NCBI RefSeq assembly: GCF_902859855.1
Contig: NZ_CADIKH010000020.1
Location: 96,072-160,071, forward strand
Reading direction: 5' to 3'
DNA: 64,000 nucleotides
From: Paraburkholderia humisilvae
Lineage (GTDB): Bacteria > Pseudomonadota > Gammaproteobacteria > Burkholderiales > Burkholderiaceae
The position numbers and the translations under genes were made by a program. This document shows positions 34,158 through 43,110 of this stretch, in pieces (position 1 is the stretch's first letter; each line of letters begins with the position of its first letter). The notes under the pieces were generated by a model, which saw only the letters and a program-made list of their open reading frames with translations, had not been told where the DNA came from and searched no databases.

Positions 34158-36509
34158 CTAGTGCGTCAAGAGGTAGTCGACAACGGGCTTCAGTTCGCTC
34201 TGTGGCAGGGATGGGAGCGGGGTATCGTCGCTTTGCGGTCCCTCGAAGGTGAAGGATGCAGCTTTGATCCGAAATTCCCCGGGACAACGAATTTCCACAT
34301 TGCCGTTTTCGATCGTGATCGACGCACCGCCGCTGGTTAGCGCGATCTTCTTCTTCCCGGCCACCAGCACGTCCTCCCTGGCGCTGGCGAGATGCAGCCG
34401 CTTCTCCGCGAACAGATCAAGCGCGTCGCTCTGCGCTTGAATTTCGACCTTGCCCTTCGCAGCGGTCAGCTTCAGCCCAAGCTTGTGCGCACACAGCGAG
34501 ATCAACTCACCGACCGCCAGCGTGAAGCGCTCGACGACACTGAAGTCCGCATGTCGTCCCGCTGTCATGATTACGTTTTCGCTGGCCGCGTGCTGAATAG
34601 ACTTCGGCGTTACCAGCGCAATGCCGCCTGGCGCACTGGCAAGCAGCCCCGGCGCCTTCAACTCATCTAACGCCTCCGTGAGGTCCGCCTGCGTGGCCAT
34701 GTCGGCCGCTGTGGCCTTGGCCTGTGCAGTGGACTCGGCGAGCGCCTTAACCCGCTCCAGCGAAGACCGCTGTTCGCGGCGCGCCGCCGACATCTCCAGC
34801 TGCGGCGCATCCGCGCCCGACAACCCATCAGCCGAAAGGAACAACCCCTTCGGCCCTCGCACCGTTCCCCACGCATGCGTAGCGATCTCGAAGCCTTCCC
34901 CGCGCTGCTTCTTCTCGCTATCAACAAGAAACCCGAGACTCACCGACGTCTGCATATAAACCGTCGCGGCCTTGAGACCTTCGCGGCCCTTCAGATCGTC
35001 GAAACGAATCTTCGCGCCCAGCAACGGACTACGCCATACCGCACGGCTGTACCACTGTCCGCCGCCGTGCACGACGTCAGGATGTGCATAGTCATGCAGC
35101 GCACCGGCGATAAACAGCCGATCGATATCTCCGTTCGTGCCGACCAGCCGAACCTCGGTATCCGGCAACAGCGGCGAATGAAATCCCCCTTGATACGACG
35201 CGGCAGGCCGCAGCAACCGCAGCGCCATCAGATGCGTGCCGCGCTTGCCGCTACGTTTGCGAAACAGCGGGTCGACCTGATACCGACCATGCTCATCCAG
35301 ACACGCATAAGGTTGTGTCGAGTCCGACGTGACCACAGCAGTCAGCGCGCCTGACACCCAGCGCCAATGCCGCGCGGGATCATATTCAGGCCGCCACGTC
35401 AGATGCGCTGGCGTCGCCTCGAACTCATTGAAGACCGGCGCTGAACGGCTGCCTTTTGTCTTCAACCGCGTGATCAGCAAACCATAGGGGGCCTCGGTCA
35501 ACTTCAGGTTGGTCAGTTTCACCACAACGCCCGGCATCATCCCGAGCGCGTTGCTGGTCCCATACAGCGTCTGCTGCTTCGCAACCTGTTCATCGCGCCG
35601 CGCCTCGACCAACATCCGGCCACTCTCGACCGTATGGTGATGCTCGATGCTGCGATTGACGCGGCCAAACACCGACCGGTCATCACGCGCCACGATCGCG
35701 CCCGCTTCCAGCGAAGCGTCAGGCAAACGATAATTCCGGTCCCATACCCCAATCTCGGCCGGCACCAGCTCGCGCACGGAGCCGACCGATAGCACCGCCT
35801 CGTGCCAGTCAGCCACCAGCCCCGAATCCGGCACCCAAGGCAACTCGATCGACCGCACATAGCCGCGCGGGTTGTTGCCAAACACCAGCGTGTCCCGCCG
35901 CGGCCCGCTGCGACCCTGCTTGAAGTAGTAGTAGATGCCCGCGCGCCGGCAATGGCGTTCGATAAAACCCTTGACGGTCTCCTCGTACATCACCGTTTGC
36001 TCGAATTTCTCCTCAGTGCCTTCGAGATTGAACTCGATGTCGTGCGGGTCAAACAGCTCGCGGTCAACGATGCATTCCCTGATCAGTTCCCTCACCGACA
36101 CATCGCGAAACACACCCGAATCGTGTACATGTTCAAGCAGCGCAAAGCGCGGCTCGATGCGCAACCCATAAGCCGTCTCGTCCCGGCTTGACGAGCGCCG
36201 CTCCCAACGCGTGACCACACCATGCACGCGACGTGCGGGTTCGATCACGGGCTCGATCGGATCGGGCATCGACGGCACCGAACCTTCCTCGACGATCGTG
36301 AACGTCGCGCGACGCCCAACGCACAGCCCGCCGTCGATCGCATGATCGGAGGAGGTGACCACCAGATCGAGCTTGTACGTCTGGTTGAGTGCCTCTTCGA
36401 GCTCGAAGCTGACCACAGACAAAGATTGACTGACGGTGCCAATCGTCAACTCGAACTGCTGTCTTAAGCGGGCACCTGGGTATTGCAGAATGTTCTGGAT
36501 TGTTCGCAT
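34158..36509 (-). CDS. vgrG: VgrG-type type VI secretion spike protein with DUF2345 C-terminal domain
   Basis: A 783-residue VgrG. The N-terminal gp27-like part (residues ~15-400) includes ELEEALNQTYKLDLVVTSSD and FIERHCRRAGIYYYFKQ, typical of VgrG/TssI. The OB-fold and needle region follow, with GTHLMALRLLRPAASYQGGFHSPLLPDTEVRLVGTNGDIDRLFIAGALHDYAHPDVV in consecutive pieces. The C-terminal DUF2345 segment lies near residues 570-720 (VGELISLCAHKLGLKL, VLVAGKKKIALTSGGASITIENGNVEI). It is the first gene of the accessory island and probably loads the adjacent effector directly. The start MRTIQNILQY at 36509 is preferred to the longer frame, which begins in non-conserved sequence. Confidence 0.93.
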   Translation of the reverse strand: MRTIQNILQYPGARLRQQFELTIGTVSQSLSVVSFELEEALNQTYKLDLVVTSSDHAIDGGLCVGRRATFTIVEEGSVPSMPDPIEPVIEPARRVHGVVTRWERRSSSRDETAYGLRIEPRFALLEHVHDSGVFRDVSVRELIRECIVDRELFDPHDIEFNLEGTEEKFEQTVMYEETVKGFIERHCRRAGIYYYFKQGRSGPRRDTLVFGNNPRGYVRSIELPWVPDSGLVADWHEAVLSVGSVRELVPAEIGVWDRNYRLPDASLEAGAIVARDDRSVFGRVNRSIEHHHTVESGRMLVEARRDEQVAKQQTLYGTSNALGMMPGVVVKLTNLKLTEAPYGLLITRLKTKGSRSAPVFNEFEATPAHLTWRPEYDPARHWRWVSGALTAVVTSDSTQPYACLDEHGRYQVDPLFRKRSGKRGTHLMALRLLRPAASYQGGFHSPLLPDTEVRLVGTNGDIDRLFIAGALHDYAHPDVVHGGGQWYSRAVWRSPLLGAKIRFDDLKGREGLKAATVYMQTSVSLGFLVDSEKKQRGEGFEIATHAWGTVRGPKGLFLSADGLSGADAPQLEMSAARREQRSSLERVKALAESTAQAKATAADMATQADLTEALDELKAPGLLASAPGGIALVTPKSIQHAASENVIMTAGRHADFSVVERFTLAVGELISLCAHKLGLKLTAAKGKVEIQAQSDALDLFAEKRLHLASAREDVLVAGKKKIALTSGGASITIENGNVEIRCPGEFRIKAASFTFEGPQSDDTPLPSLPQSELKPVVDYLLTH

Positions 36510-36841
36510 AAAGGCGAGGCTCTCGTTTTTTTCTTGAGATCGAGTAAGGACGTGCGCGCTTACGCTGCATCCCGGCACGGATCGGCCCTGGAGAAACTAA
36601 TCTCCAATTGATGCGATGTCCATCGAATTTGCTCAGGTTTGACAAACCTTTGCAATTCGCCTTTTTATTCATTCGTATTGCAAACTATGTCCACGGAAAG
36701 ATCATGTTTGCGGGTGTCCGCCATAAACGACAAACCCGGCCGGAGCCGGGTTTGTCACTACGGTGCTTCCTGTCGGATCAATCGGGACGCGTAGTCAAAA
36801 GCCTACGATCCCGCGTCTCGCGGCTCGCTCGCCGGCGCCCT
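36510..36841. other. Intergenic region upstream of vgrG, with the chorismate mutase terminator
   Basis: About 330 bases with no gene. The vgrG promoter is expected near 36560-36680, an AT-rich pocket. The part next to the chorismate mutase holds the hairpin annotated separately. Confidence 0.5.
36732..36753 (-). terminator. Rho-independent terminator after the chorismate mutase gene
   Basis: AAACCCGGC-CGGA-GCCGGGTTT is a perfect 9-bp hairpin with a four-base loop. Read on the minus strand it is followed by a T-rich GTCGTTTAT stretch, about 90 bases after the chorismate mutase stop. Confidence 0.7.
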
Positions 36842-37429
36842 TCACTCCTGCTCACACACGCGCGCCAATGCGCGATCCATCGCGACCGCATATAACGGGT
36901 CCAGCGCATGACTCACCACATACGCTTGTGTCGCCTGCGCCAATTGCGCGCTGCAATCCGGCTGCGCGCGCAACGTCGTCGTATCGGCCAGCGTCTTGAT
37001 AAAGCCTTGCTGCAACCTGTCCAGTTCCGGACGAATGTCTTTCTTCAGATCCACCCGTTTTTCGTCGGGCGCGTGGCCGTCGCGGTGCCATTGCGCAAGT
37101 AACCCGTATTGCACGAGTTTATTGGCTTCAATCTGGTCAGCGAAGAAATGCGTCGCGAGTTGCGGCGGCACGCCGAGCGAGCGTGCCTCTTCCGCCGCGG
37201 CCTTGATCACCTCCGCCTCGCGCGGCAGATCTTCGACCGGCTTGCGCGAGTCCCACTTCGATAGCGCAACCTGCCGCGCAATATGCAAGCGCGCAACCGT
37301 CATATCGAGCAGAGGAAGAAATGCCTGACCGTTGGATGGTGCGCTGTAGGAAGGCGGCGCGGCGAACAGCAGAGCGGCGGCAAGCGGGCTGATCAGAAAG
37401 CGTGACTTGTCGAAACTGAACTTCAGCAT
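36842..37429 (-). CDS. Secreted chorismate mutase, AroQ gamma class
   Basis: A 195-residue monofunctional chorismate mutase with a signal peptide (hydrophobic residues ~10-27, cleavage near PPSYSA), so it acts in the periplasm or outside the cell. The chorismate mutase helix ARLHIARQVALSKWDSRKPVEDLPREAEVI (residues ~45-75) and the downstream FFADQIEANKLVQYGLLAQW are characteristic of the AroQ family. Two C-terminal cysteines (near residues 157 and 192) could form the disulfide seen in secreted members. AAGGAA stands ahead of the ATG. It is followed by a clear terminator. Its biological role outside the cytoplasm is unknown. Confidence 0.88.
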   Translation of the reverse strand: MLKFSFDKSRFLISPLAAALLFAAPPSYSAPSNGQAFLPLLDMTVARLHIARQVALSKWDSRKPVEDLPREAEVIKAAAEEARSLGVPPQLATHFFADQIEANKLVQYGLLAQWHRDGHAPDEKRVDLKKDIRPELDRLQQGFIKTLADTTTLRAQPDCSAQLAQATQAYVVSHALDPLYAVAMDRALARVCEQE

Positions 37430-37672
37430 CAATCGGTTCCTTTTTGCAGGTGAACGCGGGCGCTGCCATCACAGCACCCGCTAACGCGCGGGCTACGCCC
37501 GGAGCCTCAATAACGCCGGCCGCACAGGTTCTATTCCGCACCGGTTCTATTCCATACCGATCGAACTTTCACCTTGTCTGCGCGCAGCGCTCCGAGCGAA
37601 GTGCGTCCTGGACGTCATTGTCCACGATACGTTCAACGTGCGCATCGAACTCCGCAACCCACCACCCTGCAC

Positions 37673-40600
37673 TTAGAACCGGTAATCAAGCCTGAACGTC
37701 GCCGCCTGCGCGGACGCATGACTGGTGGCGATCAGCGCGTCATAACCCACTGACACGGAGAGCGCCTTGGTCGGCTGCATGCTGACGCTGACGCCCGTCG
37801 TCAACTGATCGCGCGGCAGGCTGGTGCCCGGCGCCGCGAACAAGGTGCCGTCCTGCGCGCCGACCGTGACCGCACGTCCGGTGCCGAGCAATTCGCGCGC
37901 GTAACCGACTCGAAGTTCCACGTTAACCGGCTTTAGCTGGTTACCGAAACTTTTGTCAAAAGTGAGTTGCGCGTACGGCTGCAAGCTGCGCACGTTATCC
38001 GTGCCCACATTCAGGTCCTGACCATTCGCGCCGCTTTCGCTAAAACCATTCGCATGCAGATAAGAAAAGCGCATACCGATGCGCGGCGTGACCGTCACGC
38101 CGCCAAGCACAAGCGGCATCGCTGCCTGAGCCGCGGCCGTCGCTTCCTGCCCGATGTGATCGCCTTCCGCAGTGCCAGCCGGACCGAACGGCCGCTTCTG
38201 CGACAGAAAATCGAGGCCTGTGCCAACCGTCGCGGATACATCGACCGGCCCGAGCGTACGCCCGCCATAGAACGCGACGCGTAGCGTATCGGTCGTGCCC
38301 GAATCGCCGGTGCTGTCTTCGCTGATGTCGCTGTGGTTATAGCCGCCCGAGAAACCGACCGTATACGCGCCAAGCGGATGATCAATACCCGCGATAAAGC
38401 CATAGTTACGCGCCTCGAAGCCCGGCGCACCGTTGGTGCCGTGCACCTTCGCCTGTGACCCGGTCGCGTTCACCCATACCGACGATCTCGACGTCGCACG
38501 GTCGGCAAACGGCATGCGCTCGAGCAATGCGGCGTTCGCCATCTGCGCGGACAACGCGAGGTTCGTGCCGAGCGCCGTATAAATGCTCGTGTCGGTCGGC
38601 GCGATGATCGTCGGACCCGTCCCTGATGCGGGGTCGCCGCCTGGAGGATTGCCCCCGGCGTCATCGCCGCCCGGCGTCTGCTGCCCCGCTCCGCTCAGCA
38701 CGAGATCGACTTCATTCGCGCTGTATTCGACCGATTGCTGCAGCGAGCCCAGATTGGCACCCGATGCGAGCGTGTTCGTCACATTCGTGAAGCGGCCGTT
38801 GACCCCGCCGCTTGCCGTCACGATCGCATACGTTTTCGACTGGTATGTGCCCGGGTCGTACAGCACCTGCAAGCCCCCGTTCAGCGTCGCCGCGCCGCCG
38901 ACGCGCAACTGCGAGCCCGAGATCGGACTGACCTCGATCGCGAGCGAGGCGCCGCTTGCCTGCGTGTAGTTGCCGCCGACCGTCAGCGTCCCGATCGAGC
39001 CACCCGGCATCACGACACCGTTATTCATCACATTGCCGGTGATCGAACCATGACCCCGCAATGTGCCCGGCGCATCGACGATGACATCGCCGCCGAGCTG
39101 CGCGCCCGGGTTGTTGATATCGCCGACGGCGAGTGCGCCCGACATGACTTCGGTGATACCGCTAAACAGATGGCTATCGCCATTCAGCACCACGCTGCCT
39201 GTGCCCTGCTGCTCGATGCGCCCGGCACCGGTGACATTGCCGGCATACGTGATCGCATCGGGCCGGTTGAATACCAGCAGACCGTCGTTGACCGTGTTGC
39301 CGATCAGATCGCCAGCCGCCGTGCCCTGGCCGATGGTCAGAATACCGCCCGACGACACAACCGGATTCGTCAGCGATCCGAACAAATGCTGGGTGCCGCC
39401 GCTCATCACCTGCGTGCCGCTCACGCTCGCGCCGCTCGACACGGTCTGCACACCGCCGCTCGATACGATCGAGCCGTTCGCGGCGCCGCCGGACAGCACG
39501 TCCTGCGTGCCGCCGGACGCGACGATCGTGCCTGACGTGACGCCGCCCGAACCGACCGTCTGCGTCCCGCCGGACGCGACTGCCGTACCCGACGCCGTGC
39601 CCCCCGAACTCACCGTCTGCGAACCGCCGGACGCGACCATCGTGCCCGACGTGACGCCGCCCGAACTCACCGTCTGCGAGCCGCCCGAGGCGACCGCCGT
39701 GCCGCTGGTCGTACCGCCGCTCGCCACGGTCTGCTGGCCGCCACTGCCCACCGATGTGCCGACTGTTGCCCCGCCCGACGACACAACCTCCGCGCCGCCG
39801 CTGCTCACCACGGTGCCGCTCGCGGTGCCGCCAGCGGTCACGATCGACGTGCCGCCGCTCGTCACGGTCGTACCGCTTGCCGAGCCGCCCGACATCACGA
39901 CGCTCGACCCGCCGTTGCCAACAGATGTGTCGCTTACCGCACCGCCGGAGGACACGAACTGCGTGCCTCCGCTAAGCTGTGTGCCGCTCGCGGTACCGCC
40001 CGCGGCTACAGTCTGCGAGCCCGCGCTGTCCACGATCGCGCCCCGCGTGACGCCGCCCGACGAGACGGCCTGAGCGCCGCCGCTGCTGACGTGCGTGTTG
40101 CTTGCGGTGCCGCCCGCGACGTTCTGCTGGCCGCCGGCCGTCACCTGTGTGCCCCGCGCCGAGCCGCCCGATGACACGATCTCGACACCGCCGCTTGCGA
40201 GCAGGGTGCCGCTCGTCACGCCACCGGACCCGATCGACACGGTGCCGCCCGCGGACGCCGTCGTGCCGCTCGCGGTGCCGAACACGGTCTGCGAACCGCC
40301 GCCGCTGACTGTTGTACCCACCGTCGTTCCGCGGGACGCCACGACTTCGGACCCGCCGCTGGTCACCAAGGTGCCGCTCGCGGTGCCGCCGGACAACACG
40401 TTCTGCACGCCGCCCGAGCTTACTGTCGTGCTATTCGCGGTCCCGCCGGCGGATACAAATGTAGTGCCGCCGCTGCCCACCGTCGTGCTGTTCGCGTTAT
40501 CGCCCGCCAATACGGTCAACTGGCCGCCGTTTTCGACGAGCACGTTCTGGGCGTTGCCGCCGCTGATCCAGAACGCACCGTTCGTGTTGGAACCGACCAC

Positions 40601-42943
40601 CGTGGCCGACGTATTGGTGATCAGCGCCGCGCCCGCGGACTGGTTGACGTCCGTCGCCGTACCGCCGCCCGACACGGCGAGCGTTCCGCCGCTTGACACG
40701 GTTGTCGACGATGCACTGCCGCCCGTCAGCACCGTCTGTATGCCGCCACTCGCGACCGTGGTGTCCGACGTCGTGCCGCCCGACGATACGATGACCTGTC
40801 CACGACTGCCGACGGTGGTCGACGTTGCGCTGTCGCCGGCTAGCACCGTCAGCTGGCCGCCGTTTTCGACGATCACCTTTTGCGCGTCGCCGCCGACGAT
40901 GCTGAACGAGCCGTTGGCGTTCGTGCCGCTGACCGTCGCCGACGTATCGGTAATGAGCGCCGCGCCCGCGCTTTGCGCGACGTTCAACGCAGTGCCGCCG
41001 CCCGACACGACCAGTTGACCGCCGCTATTCACCGTTGCGCTGTTCGCGGTGCCGCCCGACGACACCAGCAATTGCCCGCCGTTACTGACCGTCGTGTTGT
41101 CGGCCTCGCCCGCGGCCTGCACGATCGCACTGCCGCGATTGCCGACTTGCGTGCCGCTTGCCGTGGTGCCGCCCAGCACGGTCAATGAGCCACCGCCTTC
41201 GAGAAACACGCCCAGCGCGACGCCGCCGCTAATCGAAAACGGATTGCTGGTCGTGCCATTCGCCGTGTTCGTGCCGTCCACCGTAGCGGACGTATTCGTG
41301 ATCAGCGCCGCGCCGGCCTGCTGCGTAACATTCGTCGCGGTGCCGCCAGACGACACCGCGAGTGTGCCGCCGTTGCCGACCGTCGTTGAATTGGCCGAAC
41401 CGCCCGCCATCACCACCGCGGACCCCTGATTGACGATATGCGTACTGGTCGCGGAATTGCCGGAAAGCACCGTCAACACACCGCCGTTTTCGAGCAGCAC
41501 GCCGTTCGCGACGCCGCCCGAAATCGAAAACGCGCCGCTGGCATTCGTGCCGTTTGCGCTCGCCGAGGTGTCCGCCGTGAAGGCGGCGCCGCTCGACTGA
41601 GCGATCCCGTTCGCGGTGGCGCCCGCGGACACGACGATCGCGCCGCCGGAGAGCACCGTCGTACCGCTCACCGTACCGCCTGCCGACACGGTCTGCCGCC
41701 CGCCGTTGCTGACGGCCGCGCCGTTCGCGACACCTCCGTTCAGGATGTTCTGCACGCCGCCGCCACGGACGATCGCCGACGTGTCGGTGCCCTGCACGTT
41801 CTCTGTGCCGCCGGCGGAGAGTGTCGTCGATACGGCCGTGCCGCCGGCGGACACCGTCAACCCGCCGCCGCTCACGAGCGCGCCCACCGTCGAACCGCCA
41901 TTGCCGACGCTGACCGCGCCACCATTGTTGATCGTCGTCGCACTCGCGACGCCGCCCGACGACACGATCAGTCTGCCGCCCGCGCCGACCGTCGCCGACG
42001 TATCGGTGCCGGTCAGATTTTCGACGCCACCGGAATTGACCGCCGTGCGGGTTGCGTTGGCGCCTGCGGAAACGGTCAGCGTGCCGCCGTTGAGGACCGT
42101 GCCGATCGCGGTCCCGCCGCTACTCACGATGCTCTGCGCGCCGCCGAGCACAGTCGTGGCGCTCGCAGTGCCGCCCGCGAACACGTTCTGCGTCGCGCCG
42201 TTGCTGAGCGTGGCCCGAATGTCCGTGCCGAAGACCGAGTCGACGCCGCCGGACGAGACTGTTGTGAGCGCCGCGCTGCCGCCGGCCGACACCGTGATTT
42301 GACCGCCGGCGCTGACCGTCGTCCCGGACGCGACACCGCCCGACGATACCGCCACCGCGCCGGTGTTGCTCACCGTCGTGCCGCTCGCCGCGCCGCCGGC
42401 CGCGATGCTCTGGGTCGACGCGTCGCTCACGGTGGTGCCGATGGCGACTCCGCCCGACGAAACCACCTCGGACGATCCGCCGAGCAGCGTCGTGCCGCTC
42501 ACGATGCCGCCCGCGGACACGACGTCCAGCCCGCCGCTTACCGTCGCGCTACGCGCGATGCCGCCCGACGACACCGCCAGCACGCCGCCGATACCGACGT
42601 TGGTACGCTGCGCGAGGCCGCCCGACAGAACCGCCTGCGTGCCGCCGGCGCTCACCGTCGTGTTGCTGGTAACGCCGCCCGACAGCACGTTTTGCATGCC
42701 GCCGACCGTCACGCCATCGCCAATCGTCGTGCCGAGCACGTTCTCAGTGCCGCTAATGGTCGCGCCGTTCTCGGTGTCGCCCGCGGCGACGGTGGTCTGC
42801 GCGTGCGCGCCTTGCGCGAGCCACGGCTGCATGGTCAGCGCCGCGAGCAGCATGCCCAGCAGGCGCGAGCACCGGCGATAGCGCCCGCTGAAGGCACGCG
42901 CGGTATGCACGGCGTGCACGCGGCGCCAGGTGAATCGTTTCAT
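37673..42943 (-). CDS. Giant AIDA-type autotransporter adhesin with long SSGG repeats
   Basis: A 1756-residue type V protein. An extended signal region (residues 1-48, positive N-terminus MKRFTWRRVH) is followed by ~1250 residues of imperfect ~19-residue repeats of the form SGGxxxxTTVxSGGxQxVxxGG, characteristic of AIDA-I/TibA passengers. A passenger-barrel junction block (GHGSITGNVMNNGVVMPG, LTVGGNYTQASGASL) lies near residues 1295-1330, then a proline/glycine-rich linker (GDDAGGNPPGGDPASG), and residues ~1480-1756 form the outer-membrane barrel, ending RLDYRF. GGGGA precedes the ATG. Repeats rich in Ser and Thr are the known target of the heptosyltransferase encoded upstream on the same strand, so the passenger is probably glycosylated. 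Adhesion or biofilm function is inferred. Confidence 0.93.
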   Translation of the reverse strand: MKRFTWRRVHAVHTARAFSGRYRRCSRLLGMLLAALTMQPWLAQGAHAQTTVAAGDTENGATISGTENVLGTTIGDGVTVGGMQNVLSGGVTSNTTVSAGGTQAVLSGGLAQRTNVGIGGVLAVSSGGIARSATVSGGLDVVSAGGIVSGTTLLGGSSEVVSSGGVAIGTTVSDASTQSIAAGGAASGTTVSNTGAVAVSSGGVASGTTVSAGGQITVSAGGSAALTTVSSGGVDSVFGTDIRATLSNGATQNVFAGGTASATTVLGGAQSIVSSGGTAIGTVLNGGTLTVSAGANATRTAVNSGGVENLTGTDTSATVGAGGRLIVSSGGVASATTINNGGAVSVGNGGSTVGALVSGGGLTVSAGGTAVSTTLSAGGTENVQGTDTSAIVRGGGVQNILNGGVANGAAVSNGGRQTVSAGGTVSGTTVLSGGAIVVSAGATANGIAQSSGAAFTADTSASANGTNASGAFSISGGVANGVLLENGGVLTVLSGNSATSTHIVNQGSAVVMAGGSANSTTVGNGGTLAVSSGGTATNVTQQAGAALITNTSATVDGTNTANGTTSNPFSISGGVALGVFLEGGGSLTVLGGTTASGTQVGNRGSAIVQAAGEADNTTVSNGGQLLVSSGGTANSATVNSGGQLVVSGGGTALNVAQSAGAALITDTSATVSGTNANGSFSIVGGDAQKVIVENGGQLTVLAGDSATSTTVGSRGQVIVSSGGTTSDTTVASGGIQTVLTGGSASSTTVSSGGTLAVSGGGTATDVNQSAGAALITNTSATVVGSNTNGAFWISGGNAQNVLVENGGQLTVLAGDNANSTTVGSGGTTFVSAGGTANSTTVSSGGVQNVLSGGTASGTLVTSGGSEVVASRGTTVGTTVSGGGSQTVFGTASGTTASAGGTVSIGSGGVTSGTLLASGGVEIVSSGGSARGTQVTAGGQQNVAGGTASNTHVSSGGAQAVSSGGVTRGAIVDSAGSQTVAAGGTASGTQLSGGTQFVSSGGAVSDTSVGNGGSSVVMSGGSASGTTVTSGGTSIVTAGGTASGTVVSSGGAEVVSSGGATVGTSVGSGGQQTVASGGTTSGTAVASGGSQTVSSGGVTSGTMVASGGSQTVSSGGTASGTAVASGGTQTVGSGGVTSGTIVASGGTQDVLSGGAANGSIVSSGGVQTVSSGASVSGTQVMSGGTQHLFGSLTNPVVSSGGILTIGQGTAAGDLIGNTVNDGLLVFNRPDAITYAGNVTGAGRIEQQGTGSVVLNGDSHLFSGITEVMSGALAVGDINNPGAQLGGDVIVDAPGTLRGHGSITGNVMNNGVVMPGGSIGTLTVGGNYTQASGASLAIEVSPISGSQLRVGGAATLNGGLQVLYDPGTYQSKTYAIVTASGGVNGRFTNVTNTLASGANLGSLQQSVEYSANEVDLVLSGAGQQTPGGDDAGGNPPGGDPASGTGPTIIAPTDTSIYTALGTNLALSAQMANAALLERMPFADRATSRSSVWVNATGSQAKVHGTNGAPGFEARNYGFIAGIDHPLGAYTVGFSGGYNHSDISEDSTGDSGTTDTLRVAFYGGRTLGPVDVSATVGTGLDFLSQKRPFGPAGTAEGDHIGQEATAAAQAAMPLVLGGVTVTPRIGMRFSYLHANGFSESGANGQDLNVGTDNVRSLQPYAQLTFDKSFGNQLKPVNVELRVGYARELLGTGRAVTVGAQDGTLFAAPGTSLPRDQLTTGVSVSMQPTKALSVSVGYDALIATSHASAQAATFRLDYRF
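39390..42700. repeat. Coding tandem repeats of the AIDA-type passenger
   Basis: This stretch of the autotransporter gene is built from ~57-bp imperfect units, visible as recurring GCCGCCCGA, ACGGTCTGC and GTGCCGCT words on the plus strand. Sequence identity between neighbouring units is highest around 39400-39750. It is a coding repeat, prone to recombination and to assembly error. Confidence 0.8.
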
Positions 42944-43110
42944 CGTGTTCCCCGAATTCTTTACTGCTCTTCTTCTGTTTCTTGGTGTCGCTTCTTGGTA
43001 TTGCTGCTTACTGCTGCTTCTTGCTGTGCTTTTTTGTATGTCGTCTTCTGGCGCTGCGTCTTTAACGCGCTCGCGCGCTCGCCGTATCACGCGCCGTTAC
43101 AGCATCGGAT

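Noticed and set aside
39390..42700. Regularly spaced repeats considered as a CRISPR array
   Set aside because: The units are contiguous coding repeats in one long frame with no unique spacers and no cas genes.
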